Below, piece after piece: positions 22,346 to 32,842 of a stretch of 64,000 nucleotides of DNA (positions are counted from its first letter, which is position 1; each line of letters starts with the position of its first letter). The position numbers were made by a program, and so were the translations under genes. The notes below the pieces were generated by a model that was given only the letters and a program-made list of their open reading frames with translations, was not told the origin of the DNA and did no database searches. The stretch comes from Stenogyne calaminthoides (lineage: Eukaryota; Streptophyta; Magnoliopsida; Lamiales; Lamiaceae), in contig JBBCBC010000033.1 in assembly GCA_037126765.1 (NCBI GenBank), positions 14,522,085 to 14,586,084 of the forward strand, in the 5' to 3' direction.

Positions 22346-23226
22346 TAAGGATATTCATCTCGCCAAAAAGTACACTAGGAATTTATTGGCCAAGTTTGGA
22401 GTTCAAAATTGCAAAGAAGCCAAAATTCCTATGATGACCGGATTCAAGATGGATCCGTATGAGGATGGTCGAAAACAAATCGTAAAAGAATATAGGGCTC
22501 TCATTGGATCTCTACTATACCTAATCGCCAAAGACCGGATATCACCTTTGGCAAAGAGATGTATGTGCGATTTTTCAAAATCCAATGCAAAGCCACCTAG
22601 AAGCAGCTAAGCGGATTCTTAAGTATCTGAAGGGGACAGTAAATCTTGGTTTATTTTACCCATCAGATGATAATCTAGAGCTTAGTGGGTATTCTGATTC
22701 TGATTATGGAGGTTGCTAGATTGACAGAAAATCAACCTCGTGAACATGTGTCGATTTTTAGGAAGTAAACCGATCTCGTGGTTTTCAAAGAAGCGGACAT
22801 CGATTCGATCTACTATCAAGCGTAATATATGGTTGGAGGAAGTTTTGCTCCCAACCGCCTTCCGCTTTAGTCGGCCGAAATGAGGATTATAACATTGTAG
22901 CTAAGAATGTACCTATATTCGTGATGATGTCGTGTCTTATTGCAATCACTCGTAATCATGTTCTACATACAAGATGCAAGCATGTGGATGTCGACACCAT
23001 TTTATAAGAGATCATGTTGAAAAAGAAGAATATCGTAATGGAAAAGATTCACACCGATTCTGAGAAAGTCGATATTCTAACCAAGCCACTAAATGAGATC
23101 GATTCGAGAGAATTGTGCAATGAGCTAGGACTTCGGATCTTGGAGAAAAAGCACCTAAAATGCTTGATGGATTGTTCTCGAGAACCACCGGTTAAGAGAC
23201 TAACCAAAGTTGAAAGGAGTCATTGA
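22346..23226 (+). pseudogene. pol: Element C pol: connection and RNase H
   Basis: Landmarks in order: YTRNLLAKFGVQNCKEAKIP, EYRALIGSLLYLIAKD (22490-22530) and KRILKYLKGTVNLGLF (22610-22650). YSDSDYGGC follows, with a stop replacing the next Arg (22690-22720). TRCKHVDVDTIL-type sequence (22970-23005), KIHTDSEKVDILTKPL (23043-23090) and the terminal LCNELGLRILEK complete it. The block mirrors 8218-9009 of element B. Stops and frame changes near 22555, 22720 and 22750-22860 make it non-functional. Confidence 0.8.
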
Positions 23227-25427
23227 GTTTGGTATCTCAATCGATCGTAAGATCGATCAAGAACCGATATGAGAAATCGATCGATTTACAAGTTATCAAA
23301 TTAAAGGAATCGATCGATTTAAGGTTTATCGATTAAAGGAAACACTCAATTTAAAAGGAATATCTGATTAAATCAGTTGGGTTATTTTACATCTTTGTAA
23401 GTCGATTTAGCTGATATTCAACAAGCAAGATTCACAGATTAAAGCCTACAATCGCATAAGAAAGCAGAGAATTTACACAACAATGGAATAATAGAACTTT
23501 TCATTGATAAAGACCAAGGTCGACACATTACAAGTTACAAGTACAAAGGACCCGAGGTCAAGACATAAGTCATAACCGAAAACCCTAAACCTATAACCCT
23601 AAACCCTCATCCTAACCCAAGAAGAACGCGAGAGAGAGAGATTTTAAATTTGATGCTCTCATTTTCCCCCACTTAACAAGGGTGAGAAAGGCTTTAAAAT
23701 AATCCTAAAGCCTCTCATTTGCTAAAACCAATGGAGCGAGAGAGGCCTTGATAGGATTTCTAAGTCAGGAGCCCTTAGACCTGAAGTCAATGGACTCTCC
23801 AGCTGTTAAATGGAGCACATGTGCCAAGAAATTGGTTCAAAGACCTTATGGGCACATGTGTCGCATGCAAAAATTGAGTTGATATACGAAGATCAGCTGT
23901 AGTCTGATCCAGACCGTATATCAAACTCATGTTTTATATCAGACTGAGTCTGTTGATGCTAGTTCCGTCATCTCGATAGACACACAAGGTGCATACGGTT
24001 AGGAGAAGTGTCTTCTCAGTTGCGACAGCAGACCCGCCTCCTTGGTGGTAGAGAAGCTTGGCAACAATTGTATGTGAAATCTTTGATGACGACGAAAACA
24101 GCGATAAGGGACACACAGGGTTGATTTGAGAAGCTGAAATCATTGAAAAAGGGGTAAAAGTATTTGCCGGAAGTCTCACCGGAAATAAGGGTTCACCAGA
24201 ATACATGATTCTACAAAGAAGATAAGTATGGTGAATGGGTTATGTTGTGTAAAACATTGGTCCAATTTATAGTGGCCAAGCAAGGGTGCAAATGCAAATT
24301 TGATTTCAAAAAGCCTATTAGAGAAATTTACATCACAAGGACAGCATGTAGGAATCACGCGACTGATAATTGGATAAATTTACGGCGGATTGACATATCG
24401 AGATATACAGACGATAATTACACATGTCAAATCGCGCCAACTTAGGGAATAGAGACTACTATTTTAGACTAAGTTTTGGCGGTAACACTTATCCCAAGAA
24501 TTGGATTGATCTGAGAAGAATCAGATTAGGTCAACCAAAATTACATATGAAACTGATCAGATAAGGAAGATCAGTTGAACTTGAAACCTCAACAAATCGG
24601 TATATCGATCCTATGAGAAAACAGAAATATCAGTTGAAGGGGGAACTTCAACTGATCGAGGAGGATCAGAAAGGAAATCAGACGCAAAATGAAACAGATC
24701 AGTTGAAAAGAACAGTTGGGAAATTATAAGGCTTAGGCAGAAAACTAAGATCAACAAGTGGAATCAACTTCAAGTGGTGTTGACTGATTACTATATCAGT
24801 CAACCAGATACGCTTTTCTTTTCCATTGTTATTTGCTTATTTATCGGACCTTATCTGTTTTTATTTGCCTTCTTCAGACGATTACACCGTGGACGATTCC
24901 CCGCAAATCATTTAATGCGGACGTGGGGTACAGTATTTATTGCTACAAAATGAGCTTTTAAATCTAAAAGGTTTTCAGACGTCTTTTTCCCAACCATTCG
25001 ATCAAAACCGCTTAATCTGGATCGTTTAATCTTTTCAAACGGTTGATCTTCCAAATCTTGTCTTTTTCCCTCCTCATCTTTATAAGGTTCATCAAAAACC
25101 CTACCAGAGTTTTCCAATTCACAAACTTTTTTTTCTGAAAACTCTCCAGATTTCTTCTCTGCGATTCAAAGTGTTTTTCTTAAGTTTCAAAATTATCTTC
25201 CCGAAAAACAGAATCTGGTAATTTCTGATTATTTGATGAGTCCTTTTTTCTTTAAAATCCATTGATCTTAAAGATTTTGTCAATCGATGGTATCCTGTGT
25301 TATGCCTTATTGTTTCTTGGTTTCCGCATGTATTTATCGATTACTAGGCCTATGTATAGGTCTGATAATCAATATATCATATCTCTATGTTTATGCACAA
25401 TCTTAATCGAGTCTATCTTATTTGTAG
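23227..25427. other. Element C long spacer between pol and 3' ORF
   Basis: A 2.2-kb stretch without a plus-strand gene; B's equivalent is only about 650 bases. It starts with ATCGATCGATTTA repeats (23240-23340), includes a short telomere-like CCCTAAACC cluster (23578-23615) and an antisense gene-like unit (see separate entry). It closes with a pyrimidine-rich leader after a possible TATA (CTTTATAAGG, about 25077-25086). That layout suggests a separate promoter for the 3' ORF, which is inference. Confidence 0.5.
23934..24206 (-). CDS. Antisense ORF in the element C spacer, unknown
   Basis: An open frame of 90 codons on the minus strand, starting at an ATG at 24204-24206 (MYSGEPLFPVRLPANTFTPF). 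It contains KLLYHQGGGSAVATEKTLLL and ends RLSLI. I recognise no family. What makes it more than a shadow is context: a minus-strand TATA-like CTATAAATTGG lies about 60 bases upstream (24264-24272). Downstream on the same strand, 23470-23720 reads like a 3' untranslated region (TCTCTCTCTC, then GTTATAGGTTTAGGG, ending ATCAATGAAAAG). It could be a captured host fragment or an antisense gene of the element. Coding status is uncertain. Confidence 0.35.
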   Translation of the reverse strand: MYSGEPLFPVRLPANTFTPFSMISASQINPVCPLSLFSSSSKISHTIVAKLLYHQGGGSAVATEKTLLLTVCTLCVYRDDGTSINRLSLI

Positions 25428-26421
25428 ATGGCCACTCACGGTATGGGTAAAATAATGTGCAATTATGCGGAACTGGCATTAAAGATTGTCGACGAAGCAC
25501 TCGAGTCTATCTTATTTGTAGATGGCCACTCCAGTGATGCAGTATGAAGCACTCGAATTCCTAAGGAATTTAAGAGTGGATACGGACGCTCCGGGAGAAG
25601 AACTACTTTCGTCAGTCAACGGAGAAGATATCAGACTGACGAATGCGGACATAACTCGTCTGTTCAGCTTGCCAAAAGGACGAATCTCGCCTGCGCACTA
25701 CAGGGAAAATGAAGATGAGCTGATCAGAAACGAACTCTTCAGAGAGGCTGACAAACATCAGACCGCAGGTTTTGTCGCACTAATGCTCAAGAGGAAATAC
25801 CGATCGTTGTTTGACATATTGTCAAAAACAATCATGGGTATTAAGGTTTCAAATTTCTGCATGCTCTTACATCCGGCAAACCAGACAAAGATGGTCGCAA
25901 TAATTGATGAAGCCAAGAACATCAATTGACATGGGTTCCTAAAGGCCATTCTACTCCAAGAACATGAGAAATTTGGAATTGATGAATGGAGGCAGGTCTA
26001 TCTGAAGAAGAGGATCAACAATCTCAACAAGGTTGCAGTTATCCTAAAGGACAAAATGCCAAATGCCAAATGGGACCAGAATGGACTGAAGTCCTACAAG
26101 GCTTTCCTCTCCACCACTTCAGCCATATTTGGACCACCAGACGATGATATGCGGCCCACACCCCCAAAGGCGAAGAAGGGAAAGAGCAAGAAAGCAACCA
26201 CGTCTACACCAGATGCCCCCCAGAAAAAGAAAAGAAAACTGGTGAAGGCCCAGGAGAAGAGGCCGAAGAAGGCGAAGCAGGCCTCCATGACTCTGTTTCT
26301 AGAAGATGAGTCAGATGAAGAAGGAGCGCCAGATCAGCCTGATGCGCCACAAAAAACAGGTGAAAAATCAGACAGGCAGGCTTCTCAGGCTGAGAGCTCG
26401 CCAGAACATTCTGAGGAATAA
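25428..26421 (+). pseudogene. Element C 3' ORF, N-terminal half
   Basis: Equivalent of element B's 9662-10855. One ATG stands at 25428 (MATHGMGKIMCNYAELALKI) and a second at 25522 after a duplicated 29-base segment; a 52-base insertion puts them in different frames. From 25522 the frame runs to 26421 with a single TGA at 25927-25929. It encodes ALEFLRNLRVD, ADITRLFSLPKGRISPAHYR and LKRKYRSLFDILSKTIM, then a proline and lysine-rich basic tail (KKGKSKKATTSTPDAPQKKK) and an acidic end. No membrane segment is visible. The pattern of globular head and charged tail matches B. Function unknown. Confidence 0.7.
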
Positions 26422-28300
26422 GCACGAGATGAATGATCTCCTTCTCCTCCAACTCGACCGATTCACCGCCAAAGCATGGGTCCGAGCATGTTTCTCCTTC
26501 ACTCCCCCCGCCCTTGAACCTAAAACTACATCGATTCATGAACGAAAGCTTACCTGCTGGAACCAGCGCACTGACTCCACGCCAGTAACCTCTCGCAGTC
26601 GAGCCAATCGCACAAATTCCACCTACTCAAGCACCACCCCCTCCACTTCTCATCAACCTGGACCGATGCACAATTCCCCGAGTCTAGATCATCAAAGACC
26701 ATCACAGGGAAAATGGTCGTAATGCAAATCTAACGAGAAATTGATGAGATGTATCCGTAATCGTCGCCCATCCTCGCTATTAGAGAAGAATGATTATGGA
26801 GATCCTCACCGGAGAGATCTCGATTAAAAAATGCTTCTCGATTTTATAATGATTATTGAACAGATGGGCGGTAAGCCGATGAGTTTGCAGATTTTGATTT
26901 TGATATGAGGAAATTGCTAAAAGTAGATCACCAAATGAGCCGATAACTATCAATCTATCAAAGCTCGATCCATAGGAAGTAGAAAAAAACTTTCGTTAAT
27001 CGATCAAGGCGAACCGGAGATCGGCCAAGAAGCTCTCAAGCAGATGCTACAATGAAGGATGCAGAGCCGCCGATGATAATGAAACGGTGTCGCGCAGCTT
27101 CATGACCAACCACCGGAGGCGCAAACAATCGAAAGAGATCCGGACGCAAAAACATTCCAACATCTCACATCATTAACCGATCAACTTCGTTTAGAGATCG
27201 ATCTTGTCTCAAAGATCTCCAAAGAAGAAGTTGAGGGAGGGAGTGATAGTTCGATCGTAGGAAGATTGGCCTCAAAGTGCACAGATGTTTTTGAGTCAAC
27301 CGAAATAAAACCCTAGATCAAAGGGAATTGGCTATTTCCCGTGATTGAGGCAATCAAAGATCAAAGAGCCGTTGGAAGCAAACTTTTACGTGACCACCGT
27401 GGTTCCGCCAACTTATAAAATCCGAATGATGATAAGTTTGTTCAATCCCGCCATGGATCAACAACAAGTTTTTTTTTCCTCCAACTAAGGTTGGTATGCT
27501 CACCGAAAATAAGATGAATTTTCATGTAAGAGAAACTCGACAAACTGATTTTTACACTTAGCTTCAACTCGCCATGGAATCGCCAAGATTCGAAATGATC
27601 TCGGAAGGTTCAACATCTAAATGCTCAAGTTCTGTGTTTATTCTTCATTCGACCTATACAGATCTCAACAGGCAATATCAATCATTATCAACCTGGTTTT
27701 GATCCCTAACTTCCCACCTCATTAAATGCCTTTGGAACTTTTTGATCAAACCAAAAAATTTCCCAACAATTCCAAAGGATTTCAACTTCTAAAACCAACT
27801 TGACATGATTAGAACAATTGTAAGACCTAATTCGCATCAAAGAAATATCAAAGCCAAGTTTTCCTATGGACAAAGACTAGACCATCCGGATCTTTTGCTA
27901 ACGTTGTCTCAACAAAAGATGGAAAAGTCAAAGAAACAAGAAAGGCAAAACTCTCTATCGCCATGGAATCAAAAAAGACTGAAGCGATCTGCTAAATGCT
28001 CGGTTCTGGTTTTACATCACAACTTGTACTGATCCCTAACTTCCACTAAAAATAATCAAAAGAAGAAGAATAAAACCAATCCGACATGATTAGCCGATAA
28101 GAAAATCGCCGAGAAATCAAAGCCCAAAGAGCAAAGTCTTCAAGAGGAAAAGTCAAAAAGAAAGGCAAAAGAAGAAAGAAGGGCGTAAAAATTGACAGAG
28201 GCGTAAAATCAAGAAAAGATTCGGGACGAGAGCGAAGAAGAAAGAAGGGCGTAAAAAATTGACTGGCCGAAAATCGTACGAGAGCGTAACCTCAACCGCC
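26422..28300 (+). other. Element C 3' ORF middle region, degraded
   Basis: About 1.9 kb where B has its coiled coil. Stops occur in all frames. Two partly duplicated stretches (27440-27720 and 27840-28080) share TTCGAACT..GATCCCTAACTTCCC-like strings. GGCGTAAAA recurs at 28187, 28202 and 28248. I see no intact gene. Confidence 0.5.
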
Positions 28301-28314
28301 AAAGAAGAGTTGAT

Positions 28315-28650
28315 GAGATCATTCCAAAAATTGCTGCATATGCTAAGAGGTTTGAGGAATGGAATAAGATCAGAAGTGAATGGCTTCTGGACGCTTTTGT
28401 TCTTGATCTTGTTCCACGAGAAGAATCTCCAGATGATGAATTCCTCAACTGGTTAGAAAATAAATATCCAGATTTTCTGAAGTATCTGGAAAATGAGGCC
28501 AAACTTATCAATGTAAAAATATCTCGCCAAGAGTATGATCTGTTGGATTACTCGAAGAAGGCAAATGGCTCATTTGACAGACTGGCATTTAAGAGATTTT
28601 ATTTTGACATCCTGAGCAAAACGCATATAACCGATCCTCGGCCACAATGA
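28315..28650 (+). pseudogene. Element C 3' ORF, conserved C-terminal block
   Basis: A plus-strand frame reads AAYAKRFEEWNKIRSEWLLD, FLNWLENKYPDFLKYLENEA and FDRLAFKRFYFDILSKTHIT. It ends at a stop near 28648. Position and pattern match the end block of B and A (YLLTFYPKYLQSWINLADEG): hydrophobic spacing F-x3-L-x3-Y-P-x2-L-x4. Similarity is weak but the order is right, and it sits about 300 bases before the PPT as in B. The frame is not the one giving the longest ORF here (28259-28456), which I regard as a shadow. Confidence 0.6.
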
Positions 28651-28926
28651 TGTCAAATGGAAACTATATCGATTTTTCAACGCATTCTCAAGATCAAAGA
28701 GAGATGCCAGAAGGATACAAGCCTAAAGAGTGAAGAATCAGAAGACTTCTCAGGATCAGCTGCTTTTAAATTCAAACTTTTCTGATGTAACATGTAATCA
28801 ACATATCTAATGAGAAAAGTTTATTTTCTGATCCTAAGACAAATTCTCATTGTCTTTTGATTATGTGCTCTTTACTGTTCTATATTTATCAACTGTGTTT
28901 GGTTTCTCAGGTGTTTTGGTTTTATC

Positions 28927-28940
28927 AAAAAGGGGGAAAT
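28927..28940 (+). promoter_or_regulatory. Polypurine tract of element C
   Basis: AAAAAGGGGGAAAT immediately before TGTTGGG, identical to the tract of element A. Confidence 0.88.
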
Positions 28941-30489
28941 TGTTGGGAAATTTATAGTTTTGATAAAAGTTCCAAAAACACATGTAATAGGACCACGGAC
29001 TTATTAATTGAATCGATGTTTATATTACCGGTTTATAGAATACCGGTTGATAATTACCAGATATAACAACCGATGTAATAGATAGGTCACATATTGAGGG
29101 GGAACCTCAATATGTATGAGTCGATCCAAGATCCAAAGAACAAATGATATCCCGACAGCCGTAATCTTTAGAGAAGAACAGAAGATCGATCGATCCGATC
29201 TAGTCGATATCTCACCAAGTCATAAAGCTCAAACTCGAATACTTGAAGATCGATGACTTCCGTAGATCGGACCGAAAGACCTACATCACCGAGTCCGCTA
29301 GTTGAAGCTAAGTCAACCAAAGACCGAAGACTCCATCGTAGATCGACCGATTCTGATCGATCAAGTCACCACCAGTGAAAACCGATGTTTCACCAAATCA
29401 TACGTCGATGATCCAAACAAGAAGAATGTCAACCTTAGTTGGAAGAACAACACTCAAAAAGTCGTCTCATAACCAATAAGAACTGAACACGATGATCCGA
29501 GCCGCATTACGGATTTGATGTTTGCTTTCTAACGGCTATAAAATACAAGTTCACGCTTTTTTCGGCCATGCCGCTCTCAAGACGCCACATCAATCCTCGC
29601 AAACCTACCAAATATAGCTGAAATTCAAATTGCTCTCCAACGACTCTTTGATTTCAAGGTCTATAAATATGGGATCACACTTCAGAGTGAAGACACTAAA
29701 CACCGAACAATCAAGAAGCTCAAGCAATTATCGATTTCCGCACGAAGAACACGATCAAGAAGATTATTTTATTAAGTGTTCATCCCATAAGTTCTTAGCA
29801 TAGAAATCTTTTTCATCTAGGTGACAGGCTACCTTAAACACTAGAAAAGATTTCATAGTTGGAACCAAAACAATCTTATCCAAAACCCAAAGTTAGGTTA
29901 AGTTGTTTAGCAAAGATTTCGCATCAGGTTTCTAGTTCGATTTCGGGATCGGTTGAGTGAGAACTTCTTAAATATCTGTTTGCAGTCTTGTGTTGGACTA
30001 ACACATAAAACTAAGTCCGCTTGGTTAAGTTGGTGCCCCTTGTGATAGGGAAGAGTGGACGTAGGGACCGGTTTTGTCCGAACCACTATAAATCTTGTGT
30101 GCCTTTACCGCTTTGATTAACCGTCTACACAATTGCATAACCTTTAAAAGCGCATACATATTCTAAGTTGAGATCGGCCTAGCACCAAGCTTCGATCCGA
30201 TCAAGCTTGACACTTCAAATAACCGGTTAAAAGACTAACTTTGGAATCGATTTATAAAACCGGTTTTTCACGGGTAAAACTTAAGCTTCCGCGACACATC
30301 GCTTAAACCGATAGTTACCGAATCGACCGCTTTCCGGCGATTAGTAAGTTGGTTATCGACCAAATCGATTCACTTCGCGACTGATCAAAGTAATCGCCAT
30401 CACACCTGATCTGCACAAAAAGTTTTCAGAAGTCTATTCACCCCTCCCCTCTAGACTTCTGCCCTCACAAAACCCGTTCGGGACCTACA
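28941..30489 (+). repeat. 3' LTR of element C, 1549 bp
   Basis: Begins TGTTGGGAAATTTATAG and ends CGGGACCTACA, followed by the target duplication caatg. It aligns with 15541-17090. Differences cluster where the 5' copy has CAG or CTG. The TATA box is near 29661. Confidence 0.92.
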
Positions 30490-30494
30490 CAATG

Positions 30495-31162
30495 TGTTAC
30501 CATATGATAATGTATATTTTTTTAAATGATAATGCAATTTTTATTTCACGTAGTAACACATTTCGTTTCTATAAGGTATCACATTTTTTTCATGTAGTAA
30601 AAGACAAAAACTTGACACAAAAAAGATATTTTAAAAATTATGTGCTCAATAAGAATTGAGCTGCGACCAAATATATTAACAACAGACCTAAACCAATAGG
30701 CTACAACACATATTTGATAAGAATATCCTTCTATAAATATATATACATTCACCCAATCCACCCACAGCCCTGCCCGACTCGCGTCCGACCCGCCCCGCGA
30801 ATTTTGGAGGTTGTTGACCCGCGAGTTTTTACTTATCTTGCCCTAACTGTGGTGTATTGCACATATCACTATTTTGAAATATTTCACAAGAGTTCTACTC
30901 AATATATAATCCCTTATTTGAATTAAGTTTGAGTTTCAATACTTATGAAAGTAGAGACTTAAATTGCAGTTTATTGAGTTCAAGTGGCCCGACACTTGAA
31001 TTAAAATAAAGCTACTTAAGTTTCAAAATATAGGCAGTAAATGAGTGCAATTTTCTAAATTTATTGCCCTTAAATTGCCACCACAATAATTACAGACCTA
31101 AAATACATTTTTTTCCTCACTCAATTACATAGTGCTGTCTCAAGAAGAAATTTTTGAATTAG
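30495..31162. other. AT-rich intergenic sequence with foldback remnant
   Basis: Positions 30495-30610 continue the GTAACACA foldback interrupted by element C. The rest is AT-rich with no recognisable gene. Confidence 0.5.
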
Positions 31163-31465
31163 GTGTTCATCCCAAGAATAAATTTGAGTAATTCGAACCA
31201 AACAATGTCTGTAATTTTAAGAGGAGAAGATTTTAATCTATTATATTTTTCGATGACGATAAATAAAAGTCAAGGTCAATCTCTTTCAACTGTAGATTTG
31301 TATCTTCCCAAGCCAGATTTCACACACTTACAATTATATATTACAGTCTCTAGAATCAAAAGTAAAATATTATTGAAAAAATTATGTGTTCGGTTCGAAT
31401 GAGAGACCTTATAAATATACAATAAATGTTGTTTACAAAGAATTTTTTCAAAATTTATAAATTAG
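31163..31465 (+). pseudogene. Helitron RepHel helicase C-terminal fragment
   Basis: An open frame from 31163 carries the last motifs of a PIF1-like helicase of plant Helitrons. These are FSMTINKSQGQSLSTVDLYL (motif V region) and LYITVSRIKSK (motif VI region), normally followed by a short tail. The frame stops at 31400. Codons for NVVYKE-like sequence persist to about 31465 in another frame, a usual Helitron ending. The rest of the element is not recognisable upstream, and no 3' hairpin plus CTRR end was found nearby. It is a relic of a rolling-circle transposon, not a working gene. Confidence 0.75.
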
Positions 31466-31725
31466 AGTTAAATATTTTTTTGTTTTAAAATCTAAATTTG
31501 TGGATTCATTTATTTTTTTATAAAGTCATCAATTAAAATAACATATAAAATTATATTTTACATATTTTAATTACATTTTTATTTTTAATATTTTATAAAT
31601 TACAAAAAAATTGATTATAAAAATATTAAAAAAAATATTAAATATGAATTATTATTTTATGTAAAAAAGTTATTTAAGTCCGTGAAGTTTGCTAACACTA
31701 GTTTACACTAATATTGTAAGTAGTA

Positions 31726-32599
31726 CTTCCTCCGTCTCAATCTTAACTACACATTTCTTTAAATAGAAGTACTCATTTTATCACATAAAACACTAATAAA
31801 TAATTATTTCTACCCTAGGCTTGGCAGCGGGGCGGGGAATCCCCGTTCCCCGCGGGGATCCGCCCCGATCGGGACGGAAATCCCCGCAAAAATTCCCCAC
31901 GGGACGGGGATGGGGAATTTTTTTTCCCCGAAGGTCAGGGCGGGGCCAGAGATAACATTCCCCGCCCCGTTCCCCGCGGGCCCCGAACTTTTATGATTTA
32001 AATTAATATATATATATATATATATGTATATAATTAAATAATATATTTTAAAATTCTAAACCCTAATCTTGAAATTATACTTTACATAGTATATATATAA
32101 TATTGAAATTATTTATATTTTTTAAGGAGGAGCTTGATATGAATGCACGTGAAACGGAGATTTGAAGTTGTTTAATTATTGGAGATAACAAATGAAATGA
32201 ACAATAAACTATTTTTAATTTTTATTTATGTCGTATGCTTAATTTTATATTTCGAATTTTTGTTGATATTGATGTTGAACTATTTTTTAATTTTTATTGA
32301 TGTTGCTTAATTTGTATTTTGAATTTTTATATTCGTATTAAAATTGTGAAAATTAGATTTAAAAAAAAAAGAGGTGGGGCGGGGATTCCCCGAATCCCCG
32401 CGAGGATGCAATTCACCGGCGGGGTGGGGAATGGAGCCGGTTTTTTCCGGAATGGTTAACGGGGATTCCCCGCCACCATCCCGCCTCGTTGCCAAGCCTA
32501 TTCTACCTTTAAGACTTTATCAGATAAAATACTAATAAACAACTCTATCTTTAAATTCGAATACACAGCAATCAAGTGATTAAAATTGGACGGAGGGAG
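31726..32599. mobile_element. Stowaway-type MITE, split by a nested element
   Basis: Terminal inverted repeats CTTCCTCCGTCTCAATCTTA and TTGGACGGAGGGAG sit inside TA dinucleotides (31724-31725 and 32600-32601), the Stowaway (Tc1/Mariner) signature. The two halves (31726-31815 and 32501-32599) share ATAAAACACTAATAAA-like sequence near both ends. The middle is filled by the GC-tipped element at 31816-32500. Confidence 0.75.
31816..32500. mobile_element. Non-autonomous hAT-like element with GC-rich ends
   Basis: The inverted termini are TAGGCTTGGC and GCCAAGCCTA, continuing as imperfect GC-rich repeats (GGGGCGGGGAATCCCCG at the left, CGGGGATTCCCCGCC at the right). The 8-base flanks are ttctaccc (31808-31815) and ttctacct (32501-32508), 7 of 8 matching, which suits a hAT-type duplication. 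The 685-bp body is AT-rich and non-coding. GC tips of about 170 and 120 bases frame an AT-rich core. Confidence 0.7.
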
Positions 32600-32601
32600 T
32601 A

Positions 32602-32842
32602 TAGCTTATATTTATATTAATTTTTCAATTGTAAAAGCGTCGCGGCTCTTCATCTTTTATTTGTAAACTGTTTTCCATATTTTCATTTTATTCAATTTTT
32701 CAATTTATCACCGATTTATCGTTAGACTTGCGTATAATCGTTTTGACTTTGGCTGACTGGATTATTACTGTTGGTTTCTTTCCTCGATTTTGACTGCACC
32801 TTTTCTGTAAACCCCAACCAAATCATTTTCTCTTGGGGAAGA
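32602..32842 (+). promoter_or_regulatory. SEC3 upstream region and 5' leader
   Basis: About 240 bases between the MITE and the SEC3 start codon. No clear TATA box. A pyrimidine-rich leader (TTTCTTTCCTCGATTTTGAC, about 32776-32795) precedes the ATG context GAAGAATGGCA. The promoter must be short or include the Stowaway/hAT insertion. Confidence 0.4.

Larger units (their letters stand above)
15541..30489 (+). mobile_element. Element C: full-length Sirevirus-like Copia retrotransposon (14.9 kb)
   Basis: A complete insertion: LTR 15541-17090, primer site 17093, gag, pol, long spacer, 3' ORF, PPT 28927-28940 and LTR 28941-30489. The 5-bp target duplication caatg stands at 15536-15540 and 30490-30494, and flanking TGTTACCATATG-like sequence is continuous across the insertion. 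All coding parts are interrupted. Its LTR sequence is a different family from A/B, but its pol, PPT and 3' ORF layout are the same. Confidence 0.92.

Noticed and set aside
23578..23615. Interstitial telomere repeat (CCCTAAACC)
   Set aside because: Only three or four irregular units; such CCCTAAA motifs are common near plant untranslated regions.
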